64,000 nt of DNA from an uncultured Methanobrevibacter sp. (GTDB lineage: Archaea > Methanobacteriota > Methanobacteria > Methanobacteriales > Methanobacteriaceae): NCBI RefSeq assembly GCF_900314615.1, contig NZ_OMWA01000011.1, positions 1-64,000 of the forward strand, read 5' to 3'. Within the stretch, counting starts at the first letter, position 1. Each line of letters starts with the position of its first letter. Positions 19,361 through 29,175 of the stretch are shown here, piece by piece. The notes beneath the pieces were generated by a model, which worked only from the letters and a program-made list of their open reading frames with translations, had not been told where the DNA came from and searched no databases. The translations under genes and the position numbers were made by a program.

Positions 19361-19565
19361 ATAATATGATTTGACTGTAATTAAAATACTTTACCGTTTA
19401 AGAAGAGTATCTCTTCAATTAAGATATTGTGTGATGCAGTTTATTTAAATTGAAGTTACTGTTAGAATAGTTATTGGTAAATCAGGGTTATCTGGTGAGC
19501 AATGTTCAGGTCTTAATCGTATTAATTCATAAATAATTAATAGTATTGATTTAATACAAGTATAT

Positions 19566-20189
19566 ATGTTTTATTATTACTTGGTTATTGCTATATTTTC
19601 AAACATAATTGCCCTTAGTTTATCATGTGTAAATCCAGATATAATTAATACAATCATAAATGCAGTAATTGTTGGTTGTTTTAGTTTAGGAGGTATTATT
19701 TATACTCAGCAAAAGACAGAAAAAAGATATCAAAGTGAATTGAATCAAAAAGATAATCAGATGAAAGTTCAGGAAGATTTTTTCAATGATATGATTATAT
19801 ATATGTCTAATTATCCTCATAAGATACATGCGTTAATAAAATTAAAAGATATACTAAATGAATTAATTTCAGTTTATGATATTCCATTATATAGATCATC
19901 TCCAGTATTTGGATATGGTAAAATAAAACAGGTCTATGTCAAATCCCAAAATTTTATTAATTCTCCCTTATATTATTATTTAGATGATGATATAATATCA
20001 AAAATCGATCCACTATTTCAGGAACTGCATAAAAAATATGATACAAATCAAAGTGATTTATTTAAAATTCAAATGAATAAATATTCCACTCTTTTAACTG
20101 ATAATCAATTTTTGGTTATAAAAAATATGGTTCCTGAAATTGAAAGCAGAATAAATGAAAAAATTAAACATGAGTTAGATAATACTTAA
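19566..20189 (+). CDS. two-helix membrane protein, unknown
   Basis: A 207-residue protein with hydrophobic segments at about 2-22 and 30-48 and a charged, partly coiled-coil cytoplasmic part afterwards (QQKTEKRYQSELNQKDN). Short proteins with paired N-terminal helices are common effectors in anti-phage loci, where they damage the membrane. That role is an inference here. It lies 20 bases upstream of the PD-(D/E)XK gene and is probably co-transcribed with it. Confidence 0.55.
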   Translation: MFYYYLVIAIFSNIIALSLSCVNPDIINTIINAVIVGCFSLGGIIYTQQKTEKRYQSELNQKDNQMKVQEDFFNDMIIYMSNYPHKIHALIKLKDILNELISVYDIPLYRSSPVFGYGKIKQVYVKSQNFINSPLYYYLDDDIISKIDPLFQELHKKYDTNQSDLFKIQMNKYSTLLTDNQFLVIKNMVPEIESRINEKIKHELDNT

Positions 20190-20208
20190 TATGCTATGTG
20201 GGATGTAA

Positions 20209-22221
20209 ATGATAAATGAATTTAAGATATCTGTTGATAAACTTTATAAAACTATTTCTATTAAAAAAGATTTATTAAATTATTCAAATGAAATCTATGA
20301 TGATTTTTTTGATTATATTTTAGTTTTAATTAGAAATAGATTAATTAATTTATTAAATTCTAATTATGATGGTCAGATTACAATTAATGATTTAAATAAT
20401 TTATTAATGGAACTAGTATATAAGTATCTGATTTTTGATGAAAAAAATGAAGAATATATAAAGATTATTTTTCTAATTAATAAGTTAAGTAATAATAAAT
20501 ATTTGCCAGTATTTAGTTCACCTAGTTGGAAAAAAATTGTAATTTTATCGAAAAATTATTTTTATTTATCAAATGATATTAATTTAAATGATGTATTAAA
20601 AAGGAATTATCCTAAGGAATTTATTAGATCAAATTGTATAAAATTTTTATTAGATAAAGGTTATTCAATTGAAATTGAGAGAAATAATATTAAATTCAAG
20701 GATTCTTTGGAAAAAGTTTGTTTAGATTTAGAAAATTTGATTCAGAGAGTTGGAGGTTTAACTTTACTAAATCATTTATTTTCTATTTTAATTTTTAGCC
20801 CTAAATTATCTAGGTTTTTATTTATTCAAGATTTAGAAAAAAATAGTTTGCATGTTCCATTTGATTTTTTATTTAATTTGTCATTAAAATATCCTAATTC
20901 TAATAATTTTAATAAATGTTCTTCATTAATTGAAGAGATAATAATATTATCGGTTATTGTAGTAGATTTACATTATGATATTATATTTGAAAATTTATTT
21001 AAGCATTGGTTTGTAGAAAATAAGCATATTATTGATTATTTAAAAAAAATAATATTACAAGATTCTATTTTATATATTCCTCAAAGCAATTTGGATTTGG
21101 AAATAAAGTTATGTGATTCTTTATTTAGGGGTTATGATGAAAAATTTAAAGTGGAGTTAAATTTTTCTTTTGATGATTTTTTATATTTATCAAAATATTT
21201 AAAAGAAAATTTTAATCAGAATTCAATCAATATTCTTTCTATTGAGAATCATTCTGAAATTAATAATGTTCAATGTATAAATGTATTAAATTTCATGTCT
21301 CATTGGTCACAAGTTAATAGTGACTATCTGCTACCAGATGATTATTTTAAACATGATTATTTTAAAAAGCCATTTATTAAAAATGGTTCTCACTATATTT
21401 TATTGCCTCCTTCTATTTATTCTAAAAATTACTATGAATCTTTTGTCTCATTTTTAAATAATTATGATGAAATTGGTGATAAATTAGAAGATTTTGTAGA
21501 ATATTTATTTAAAAAAAATAATATTGATTATAAAAGAAATTGTGAATACAAGTATGGGGGAATTGCAGGAGAATGTGATTTTATAATAGAATGTGATGAT
21601 TCAATAATTCTTATAGAATTAAAAAAGAAAGGTTTTACAAGAAATGCACAATCCGGGGATAATTATTCAATAATAATAGATTTATCTCAGGGTTTATTGA
21701 TTTCTCAAATTCAAGCTTGTAAAGTAGAGTATTTATTGAAAAAGTATAATGATATTAAATTCCTAGACTCTGGTTATATTGAGTGGAATAATAGAGTAAT
21801 TAAACGTGTATCACTAACTAGATTTGAATATGGTAGTTTTAATAATAAATTTGTTTTTAAAAATTTTATTAATTCATTAGTATGTGGGGAATATGATTTT
21901 TATAATATTGGTGATTACTATGAAAAGACTATTGATGAGTTTAAAAAGAATTTAGAAAATTGGCATATCTATTATAATAAGTTAAATGAACTTTATAATG
22001 ATTCTGAAATATTTTTATCTAATTCATATTTTATTAGTTTATCAAAATTATTCATTATTTTAAATGAATCTTACGATAACAATTCTTTTGATAATTTGTT
22101 AAATAATGAGAATATTCACTATAATACTTTAGACTCATTCTATTGTTATTTTGAATGTATTAATGAAGAATTTAGAAATTTAATTAATGATAATTCCACA
22201 CGACAAAAATTCATATTTTAA
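20209..22221 (+). CDS. large protein with a PD-(D/E)XK nuclease-like domain
   Basis: A 670-residue, very AT-rich coded protein. Residues about 425-500 look like a PD-(D/E)XK nuclease core: LEDFVEYLFKKNNI, then GECDFIIECDD (D457) and IELKKK (E470, K472), which together give the D...ExK metal site. The 420 residues before and 170 after are unassigned and mostly helical. Such nucleases cut DNA in restriction and phage defence. Its pairing with a two-helix membrane protein is unusual. Start at an ATG after GGGATG. Confidence 0.55.
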   Translation: MINEFKISVDKLYKTISIKKDLLNYSNEIYDDFFDYILVLIRNRLINLLNSNYDGQITINDLNNLLMELVYKYLIFDEKNEEYIKIIFLINKLSNNKYLPVFSSPSWKKIVILSKNYFYLSNDINLNDVLKRNYPKEFIRSNCIKFLLDKGYSIEIERNNIKFKDSLEKVCLDLENLIQRVGGLTLLNHLFSILIFSPKLSRFLFIQDLEKNSLHVPFDFLFNLSLKYPNSNNFNKCSSLIEEIIILSVIVVDLHYDIIFENLFKHWFVENKHIIDYLKKIILQDSILYIPQSNLDLEIKLCDSLFRGYDEKFKVELNFSFDDFLYLSKYLKENFNQNSINILSIENHSEINNVQCINVLNFMSHWSQVNSDYLLPDDYFKHDYFKKPFIKNGSHYILLPPSIYSKNYYESFVSFLNNYDEIGDKLEDFVEYLFKKNNIDYKRNCEYKYGGIAGECDFIIECDDSIILIELKKKGFTRNAQSGDNYSIIIDLSQGLLISQIQACKVEYLLKKYNDIKFLDSGYIEWNNRVIKRVSLTRFEYGSFNNKFVFKNFINSLVCGEYDFYNIGDYYEKTIDEFKKNLENWHIYYNKLNELYNDSEIFLSNSYFISLSKLFIILNESYDNNSFDNLLNNENIHYNTLDSFYCYFECINEEFRNLINDNSTRQKFIF

Positions 22222-22271
22222 ATTAGATCTGTTTGTTTCTAAAAACTGAATCAAGTTTTATAATTTATTTA

Positions 22272-23030
22272 ATCTTCTTTTTTCATTGAATTTGTGTTAA
22301 TCTGTAAATGTTATTAATCGTGTTTTTGAGTTTGTTTCTTTATTTTATAATTTTAGGCTTCTACTTCTATTTGTCATGTTAAATATTTTTTTATTACACT
22401 AAATATTGATTCCCCATTCTTTCTTCTTGAATATATTTCTTGATTGATTGTATTTTTGCTTTCAATCGATAATACTCATTTTTTTTGCTCGTGTTTTTAA
22501 TAGTATTTTGATCTTATGCTTTTGCTTCTTCGTTTATACATTTTTTGGGAGGGGGGGGGTTCTGTGACGTATGCTATATCTACTGGGATGTATTTTTGAT
22601 TATATTTCTTCATGTTTCTTATGGCTACTATTACAAAGCGTGTGTCAAATCTTAGACCTCTTTGGGCTGCAAAATGAAGAATAATCTTGAGTCTACGTCG
22701 ATTGGATATGGTTTTTTACGTACCTTTTTTCTTTCTTTTTGCATTATTATTGTGTAATATTTGTCAGCGTAGTCATTAGTTAATTAACTTCTATCCAAGC
22801 AATAATTTCACCATTTTGATGATTTATTAATATTTGTTATTTAATTCTTGTAATGCTGCTGTTTGAAGTCTTTGAAAGAATTTCTGGAGTGTTGTGTAGT
22901 GTAAAACTTTTTTAAGTGCAAATATATTTGTATTTTATCAGATAACTTCAATAAATCTATTATCTATCTGTATGTGCTTCGAATGTAGATTTTCACTGCT
23001 AAAAGAGTGAATAATGTGAGGTGTGTATAA
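22272..23030 (-). pseudogene. decayed IS transposase remnant
   Basis: Aligns along its length with 32914-33675 of the intact IS downstream. Matching strings include ACACTAAATATTGATTC and GGGCTGCAAAATGAAGAAT. The left terminal repeat (GGCTTTGTAGAAATC) is missing. The part encoding the transposase N-terminus is cut off at about 23030, where a helicase fragment begins. Many small indels and a 9-G expansion at 22551-22559 break the frame. Confidence 0.85.
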
Positions 23031-23322
23031 TCATACTAAACAAATTACTTTTGAATTATTATTTAATAATGATAAAAAATTAGATTATCACATTGGAACA
23101 GTACACCGTGTGAAAGATTGTTCTTTAGAAGCAACATTACTTATTTTAAAAAATCAAACCCAAGATGAAACACTATATCGGACTGTACTTCATGATGATT
23201 TAACTTTAATTAATAATGAAGAGTTAAGGATTGTTTATGTTGCTCTGTCACGTCCTAAAAAACTTTTATATTTGGCAGTCCCTGAAAATGATTATGACTT
23301 GTGGAAATCATTGTTTTCATAA
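23023..23322 (+). pseudogene. C-terminal fragment of a UvrD/REP-type helicase
   Basis: About 94 codons with two helicase signatures of superfamily 1A: TVHRVKD..SLEATL, corresponding to the T-x-H-x-x-K-G motif, and LRIVYVALSRPKKLLYLAVP, motif VI with its arginine. The whole N-terminal ATPase (600 or more residues) is absent. The apparent start lies at the edge of the IS remnant, so the IS or a related deletion probably removed the rest. Similar helicases partner OLD nucleases in Gabija-like systems, but no partner sits beside this fragment. Confidence 0.65.
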
Positions 23323-23327
23323 AATAT

Positions 23328-23480
23328 ATGTATATCGATGAAAATTGTGAGTATGGTAACTTTTTAGATGTTAATACTGGATTATCATGTATCTGGGATT
23401 TCTTTGAATTATTGAAATATGAGGCTATTCGTGAAGTTAAAATTCTGACTATCAATAATATTATTGGAATGTTTTTATGA
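23328..23480 (+). CDS. 50-residue ORF, possibly a gene relic
   Basis: An open frame beginning MYIDENCEYGNFLDVNTG just after the helicase fragment. No ribosome binding site is evident and no family was recognised. It may be a remnant of the same disrupted locus. Confidence 0.2.
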   Translation: MYIDENCEYGNFLDVNTGLSCIWDFFELLKYEAIREVKILTINNIIGMFL

Positions 23481-23873
23481 AATGGGATTTTAAGGAAACT
23501 AAAATGATTTTCTAAAGCTCATGAGACTTTCATAAGGAACATCAATGGAATCCTCGATGTACAGTAATAATATAAATTCGTACAAATTATAGGGGTTTAT
23601 AAATATTGGTGAATAACTATTTCAAAATGGGAAGCTATCACTTTGTTAAGAATAACTGCTTAACTAATAATGATATAATAAATGGATAAATGGGTAGGAA
23701 TAACAGCTGTGGATATATTATAAGTATTTTTTTTCAGTTTATAATAATTGTATTTATGTTTGATATTGTCAGTATTGTTTATTAGGAGCATTATTGGTTC
23801 AAAAAATATTTTAGTTATATTAATAAAACATATTTTTATATTAGAGAAATCAACTAATTTGATAGTGATTATT
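23481..23873. other. intergenic region before the KAP operon
   Basis: About 390 AT-rich bases with no supportable gene. A TTG-initiated extension of the KAP frame begins at 23748, but it has no ribosome binding site and I treat it as untranslated. The promoter of the three-gene KAP/HEPN operon presumably lies here. Confidence 0.4.
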
Positions 23874-25880
23874 ATGTATAATGATTCACCAATTAAGTAT
23901 CGAAATCAGGATAAATTAAATCGGGTAAAATTTGCAAATTCGGTAGCCGAATCTATAATTAATTTGCCTGAACGGTCAGATAGTATTGTTATTGGATTGA
24001 TGGGTGGTTGGGGCACTGGTAAATCCTCTTTGTTAAATTTAGTTGAAACTAAAGTTAAAGGTTATGCTAAAGTTTTAAGATTCAATCCCTGGAATTATTA
24101 TTCTCAGCAAATGTTATTTTCTTCATTTTTTGATGAATTAATTGGTTGTTTGGATTTTGATAGTAAATTTTCTGCTTTATTTCAAAAGTATAAATATAAA
24201 ATTATTGGTACTGGTGTTGAGCTAGTTAATACTATTCAACCGGGTGTAGGTTTACTTAATAATTTTGTCCCAGATTCAGAATATAAAACATTAAATGATA
24301 TAAAAGATAAATTAAATGATATTTTTAAAAATCAACTTAAAACTGTTGTTATTATTGATGATATTGATAGATTAAATCCGGATGAAGTAAAACAAATATT
24401 TCAATTAGTTAAATCTTTAGCGGATTTTCCAAATATAATCTATATTTTGGCTTTTGATAAAAATTATGTAAATTATGCTTTAAAAGATTGGAATATTGAA
24501 GATGAGAAATATTCTCATACTGAAGATTTCATCGATAAAATTATTCAAGTTCCATTAACGATTCCTAAATTTGGTGCTGAAGATTTTATTAACATATTCA
24601 AATACAAGTTTAAGAAAGTTTTAAATAATCATAATCCGGATATTGAAGATCTTAATATTGATAAATTATATCTAGACTTATCTCCTTTTCTTAAAAATAT
24701 TCGTGACATTAATAGATTTTGCAATGCACTGGATTTTTATTTATATTCAGTAGATACTGAAATATGGATTCACGATTTTGCATTAGTTACTGCATTACAG
24801 ATTTTTGAAAAGGACATTTATGATAGCATTAAAAACAATAAAAATTTACTAACTGGTGATTTAGAAATTTTTGATGAAAAAATTGATTTAATTGATATTT
24901 TGGGAGGTAATTTAAAAAATTATTTAAATGTATTGTTTGATAATGATTTGAAATATAAAAATGCAGTTGAACAAATTTTATCTGACCTTTTCCCTAAAGT
25001 TAATTATATAATTAATGAATCTTCTCAAACCCCTAAATCTATAATTGATTTAAAAAAGAAGCATTGCGGAATAATGCAAAAAGAATATTTTGATTTATAT
25101 TTCACATTTGACAATACTAACAGTTTATCTAAATCACGAATTGATTCTTTAATTTGTGCTGCTAATAATGATAATATTAAAGAGCTAAAAACAAGTTTAT
25201 TGATAATTAAGGAGATGAATTTGTTAAATTCATTAATTGATCAATTAGGTTATCATGTTGATAGTTTTGAGAATGTTGGGGTGAAAAATCTAATAAAATC
25301 ATTTAATGATAATTATAATGAATTATTTGTAGATGAATCATTTAATTCCCAAAATACAAAGATTTCTAATGCCATTAATTTAATATATTATTTAATAAAA
25401 GACAAAGAATTAGATGATAACGCTATTTTTGAATCGATTGACGAATCTGAAAATAACTATTTTAAAACTTACTTGATTTGGGAAATAACTAATGTTGTTT
25501 TGTTATCAGAAGAGATATCGTCTAAACTTAAAAAAATTATTTCTAGTTATTTATCAGATTATTTTGAGAAAACAGATTTTTCTGAAATTGAGCAAATTAG
25601 GTCAAATATTGCATTTTGGAAGAATTTTTCAGGATTTGAAGTTACCAACAAGTATATTAATGATTTAAATGATGAAAATTTAATAATGCTTATTTCTGAA
25701 TATGTGGAACATGATTTCTTTAAAGATGAGGACGTGATGAGGTACGAGTATATTGGAACTGTTGTTGAATTGGATTCTGTTAAAAGGCGTTTTGATGAAT
25801 TAAAGAATCTTGAAGGGGAATTTAATACAGAACAAATGAATACAGTAAATTTATTCGTTAATAATTTTCCGGATGATTGA
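23874..25880 (+). CDS. KAP family P-loop NTPase (1)
   Basis: A 668-residue protein of the KAP family, named after Kidins220/ARMS and the phage-exclusion protein PifA. It has Walker A GGWGTGKSS (residues 44-52), the family segment VLRFNPWNYYSQ, and Walker B VVIIDDIDRLNPDE near 160, followed by VKSLADFP and the IIQVPLTIPKF segment. KAP NTPases often act at membranes in signalling or defence. No clear transmembrane insert is seen here. I start at 23874 because AGTGATTATT ATG there resembles the local ribosome binding sites. It is the first gene of an operon with two HEPN proteins. Confidence 0.85.
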   Translation: MYNDSPIKYRNQDKLNRVKFANSVAESIINLPERSDSIVIGLMGGWGTGKSSLLNLVETKVKGYAKVLRFNPWNYYSQQMLFSSFFDELIGCLDFDSKFSALFQKYKYKIIGTGVELVNTIQPGVGLLNNFVPDSEYKTLNDIKDKLNDIFKNQLKTVVIIDDIDRLNPDEVKQIFQLVKSLADFPNIIYILAFDKNYVNYALKDWNIEDEKYSHTEDFIDKIIQVPLTIPKFGAEDFINIFKYKFKKVLNNHNPDIEDLNIDKLYLDLSPFLKNIRDINRFCNALDFYLYSVDTEIWIHDFALVTALQIFEKDIYDSIKNNKNLLTGDLEIFDEKIDLIDILGGNLKNYLNVLFDNDLKYKNAVEQILSDLFPKVNYIINESSQTPKSIIDLKKKHCGIMQKEYFDLYFTFDNTNSLSKSRIDSLICAANNDNIKELKTSLLIIKEMNLLNSLIDQLGYHVDSFENVGVKNLIKSFNDNYNELFVDESFNSQNTKISNAINLIYYLIKDKELDDNAIFESIDESENNYFKTYLIWEITNVVLLSEEISSKLKKIISSYLSDYFEKTDFSEIEQIRSNIAFWKNFSGFEVTNKYINDLNDENLIMLISEYVEHDFFKDEDVMRYEYIGTVVELDSVKRRFDELKNLEGEFNTEQMNTVNLFVNNFPDD

Positions 25881-25932
25881 TTAGGTATTCAGTACTTATT
25901 GATTAGAATTAAATAAAATAAATGTGAAACTC

Positions 25933-27399
25933 ATGAAAATTAATAAAGAGTTACTTAATCAAATTAATAAATTCATTGATTTAGAAAAATTTGACTCTGA
26001 AGAAGATATCTTAAATTCATTAAAATCTCAACAAGAAACTCCAAAATTAAAATATTTAACTGCAAGTTTACTTTTTGATTTAGGTATTAGAAATGAGGAT
26101 TTGGATCAAATTAACGAGGCTATTAAAATTTTTGAAGAAATCAAAGAACAAGATTTTGATTTTGTTAACTATTATCTGGGAACATTGAATTTAGTGAAAT
26201 ATTATAAGCTTAAACCTAACTATTTGTCTGATCCAGATGACCTTCTTTTTAATTCTAAACTATATCTAAAACAAGAATTGTTAATTAATTGTCCTGAAAC
26301 ATTTCGTGAGGCTAGTGTTCATTTAGGTATTGTTTATAATGGTTTGGGGAGAACAATCGAGTCTTTGGACTGTTTTGATAATGTATTAAAATATCATAAT
26401 AGTACCTATGCACTTTATAATAAAGCTTATGCATTATATACATATTCTTTCTTTTCAATCAATCATTCTTTGATTATTCGTGATGCATATAATTGTTTCA
26501 AGATTGTTTTGGAAGATGATAATTTTTCACAAGAAATGAAAGTGAAATCAAAAGAGTATGTTGATGAAATATTAATATTATTTGAAAAAGAATTTCTTGA
26601 AAGTGACTCCGAGGAGGAAATTAAAATAGAAGTAGAAGATGATTTTGAATGGTTTATGGTAAATTATTGTTGGGAAAATCGTTTATATTTAAATTTATGT
26701 AATTTCTGCCAAAAATGTAGTAATTCTATTGGGGATGCTATTGTTATAGAAAAGATGATTAATGAAATTTCAGAAAGTGTTGAAAATGATTCATTCTTAG
26801 TTTTATCGTCATATTTAAACCAGCTTAAAATGGATTATGTTTCTGCAAGATTTTTGTTAATATTATCTCAATATGATGGTTTTGATTTAGATGTTATAAC
26901 AAAACATGTTTTTATTGTTGATACTCAATTTAGTGAAGAAAATAATATTAGAATACAATTATTGAAAGATGCATTTAAGAATTTTTTCAATATTCTTGAT
27001 AAAATTGCTTATTTTATGAATGATTATTTGGATTTAGGAGTTGACCAGAATTATATTGGGTTTCAAAATGTATGGTTTAAAAAAGGAAAGTATAATCAAG
27101 GAATTAATGAAAAATTACTTAAAATGGATAACTATGGATTAACTGCATTATATGATATTTATTTAGAATTAAAGAAAGGTAATGAAAAATTTTATTTAAG
27201 GGACACAAGGAATTTATTAACTCATAAATACTTAAGAATTACTGAAAATCCCTTTGAAAACAGTAAAACAGTTGAAGAATTACATAATGAAACTATTGAA
27301 GTTGCAATCCTTGTTAAAAATGCTATAATCTATTTGTTGAGATTAGTTAAAATTAATGAAAATCAAAAAGAACAAGACTTGGACATGGATTTTATATAA
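25933..27399 (+). CDS. TPR-like protein with LA2681-type HEPN domain
   Basis: A 488-residue protein. Residues about 30-200 contain helical pairs like tetratricopeptide repeats (for example REASVHLGIVYNGLGRTIES). The C-terminal 150 residues match the LA2681-like HEPN group: LLKDAFKNFFNILDKIAYF, then ALYDIYLELK and RDTRNLLTHKYLRI, with catalytic R-x4-H (R426, H431). The TPR part probably binds a partner and the HEPN part probably cleaves RNA. It starts 52 bases after the KAP gene. GTG at 25924 is an alternative start. Confidence 0.7.
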   Translation: MKINKELLNQINKFIDLEKFDSEEDILNSLKSQQETPKLKYLTASLLFDLGIRNEDLDQINEAIKIFEEIKEQDFDFVNYYLGTLNLVKYYKLKPNYLSDPDDLLFNSKLYLKQELLINCPETFREASVHLGIVYNGLGRTIESLDCFDNVLKYHNSTYALYNKAYALYTYSFFSINHSLIIRDAYNCFKIVLEDDNFSQEMKVKSKEYVDEILILFEKEFLESDSEEEIKIEVEDDFEWFMVNYCWENRLYLNLCNFCQKCSNSIGDAIVIEKMINEISESVENDSFLVLSSYLNQLKMDYVSARFLLILSQYDGFDLDVITKHVFIVDTQFSEENNIRIQLLKDAFKNFFNILDKIAYFMNDYLDLGVDQNYIGFQNVWFKKGKYNQGINEKLLKMDNYGLTALYDIYLELKKGNEKFYLRDTRNLLTHKYLRITENPFENSKTVEELHNETIEVAILVKNAIIYLLRLVKINENQKEQDLDMDFI

Positions 27400-27452
27400 G
27401 TGAAATTTGTGCATCTGATGAAATGCTTAAATTGAATAAATGTGGTGATTAT

Positions 27453-28943
27453 ATGGAATATTTTTCAAAATTTGAATGGGAATTTCTTCAAGAAGATTTG
27501 GATTTATCAACAAATTATGTGTTAAAAAGCAATCTTGAGATATCGTCTTTCGAATCTTGTTATTTAAAAAGGGATGGGGATTATAATTTAATTTTTGAGA
27601 TTATTGGTAATATAAATAGGGAATCCTATGATAAATTACAAGAAAATGCAAATGTGGTTCATTTTTTATTTGAAAATGATGAGGAATGTATTATACTTAA
27701 TTTTTGTATATTGCATAATAGGTTAATTTCATTTAATAAAGATACTGGTTATAAAGAAGTAACTGAATTTAAAGTTAAACATGTTGAAAGAACATATAAA
27801 AACAATTTAAATACGGTTGATTGTATTAAAGAGTTCTATTTGAATAGTGTGAGATATAAGGATATATTTTCTAGAGTTACAAATTATTATAAAGATGAAA
27901 AATTTCTTAAAGTAAGGGAGTGGGAAGAAGATAAGTTAAATGAATTAAAAGGTATCTCTCCAAAAATGTCTGCGGGGGATCATCTTTTATTGGATTTGGA
28001 TGAATTTAGTTTTATTTTACAGGATATTCGTGAATTTGGTCCAAAATGGTCAAATAAACTATGTATTGAATATCAAAGACAATTTAACATCCCTTCAGAA
28101 GAAATTCGTCAAAAAAATAGGGAAATTCTTTCTTTTTTATTGGGAAAACATTTGATAAAGGTTGGTGAAACTTATTTCGATAATCAAAACAGAATTATTA
28201 AAGAAATCGCAATGTTGCCTTCTTTTTCTCCAAGAATTAATTTAAAAGAGGCATGTAAACGAATTGAAGTTCCAGCTATTTCACCTAATAATTTCCCAAT
28301 GTTTAATCCTTTAGAAAAAGATTTAAGCAGATTAATTGACGCATATTTATCAGAAAATGAAATAGATTTGTCATATGTTTTAGAATACATGACATTTTCC
28401 ACTACAATTCCAACTGAACACGAAATAATTGTTATTGGGGGTTGTTTAGATGAATTAGCAGATATTTGGTTTAATTCATCTAAATCGGATTCTGTTGGGG
28501 AATTAATTAAAAAAGATGAATTTGATATTTTATTAAAAGAGTGTCTTCCTATTATTAATGAAAAATTAGTAAATCATCCTGATGTTTTTAAAAATATTCA
28601 TGAGGGTTATAAAATTACTGGTTATCAAAAGGTTAAAAAATTTTTGGATGAAGTAGGAATATCTCAAGGTAACGCTGAAAAAAAGGCAAGGGGATATAGA
28701 AATATTTCTGCTCATGGTCATGAGATGTCTGATGAAACTAGATTGAAAATGATTTATTTAACTGATGTTTATAGAACTTTTTTAAATAGGATTATTTTAA
28801 AAATATTAGGTTTTGAAGTTTATTTTGATTTGACTAATTATATGAATATTCAAATTGGAGACCATTTACCTAACAATATTTTTAAAAAGAATTATACGGA
28901 GATTAAAAAGTTTTATGATGATCTTAAAAAGAATGGTGAGTAA
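27453..28943 (+). CDS. second HEPN protein of the KAP operon (Abi-like C-terminus)
   Basis: A 496-residue protein. Near the C-terminus, ARGYRNISAHGHEMSDETRL gives an R-x4-H motif (R416, H421) inside a helical region like those of abortive-infection C-terminal HEPN domains. The final 60 residues follow after a YLTDVYRTFLNRIILKI helix. The first 400 residues are unassigned. The start at 27453 has a perfect GGTGATTAT site, which rejects the longer reading from 27423. It lies 53 bases after the other HEPN gene, so the operon codes for an NTPase and two different putative RNases. Confidence 0.65.
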   Translation: MEYFSKFEWEFLQEDLDLSTNYVLKSNLEISSFESCYLKRDGDYNLIFEIIGNINRESYDKLQENANVVHFLFENDEECIILNFCILHNRLISFNKDTGYKEVTEFKVKHVERTYKNNLNTVDCIKEFYLNSVRYKDIFSRVTNYYKDEKFLKVREWEEDKLNELKGISPKMSAGDHLLLDLDEFSFILQDIREFGPKWSNKLCIEYQRQFNIPSEEIRQKNREILSFLLGKHLIKVGETYFDNQNRIIKEIAMLPSFSPRINLKEACKRIEVPAISPNNFPMFNPLEKDLSRLIDAYLSENEIDLSYVLEYMTFSTTIPTEHEIIVIGGCLDELADIWFNSSKSDSVGELIKKDEFDILLKECLPIINEKLVNHPDVFKNIHEGYKITGYQKVKKFLDEVGISQGNAEKKARGYRNISAHGHEMSDETRLKMIYLTDVYRTFLNRIILKILGFEVYFDLTNYMNIQIGDHLPNNIFKKNYTEIKKFYDDLKKNGE

Positions 28944-29175
28944 AATCTATAAATTATTTTAGGAGGTCTGAATTTTTCTGATACAAACATACATTTATCT
29001 TGATGGTTAATAGTGGATACTCTTAAATTTCTAATTTTTCAATTTAAAGTAGTTTAATTAAAAATAAAAAATAGGTTATACATGATTAATTTTTGTTTAA
29101 AAAGGGTCACGATAATAATTATATAATCCCAAAAACAAAATAATAATTATAATACTTATTTTTAGGTGAATAATC

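Noticed and set aside
23748..23873. 42-residue hydrophobic N-terminal extension of the first KAP NTPase
   Set aside because: It depends on a TTG without a ribosome binding site, while ATG 23874 has an AGTGATT site and begins at the point where the second KAP protein also begins.
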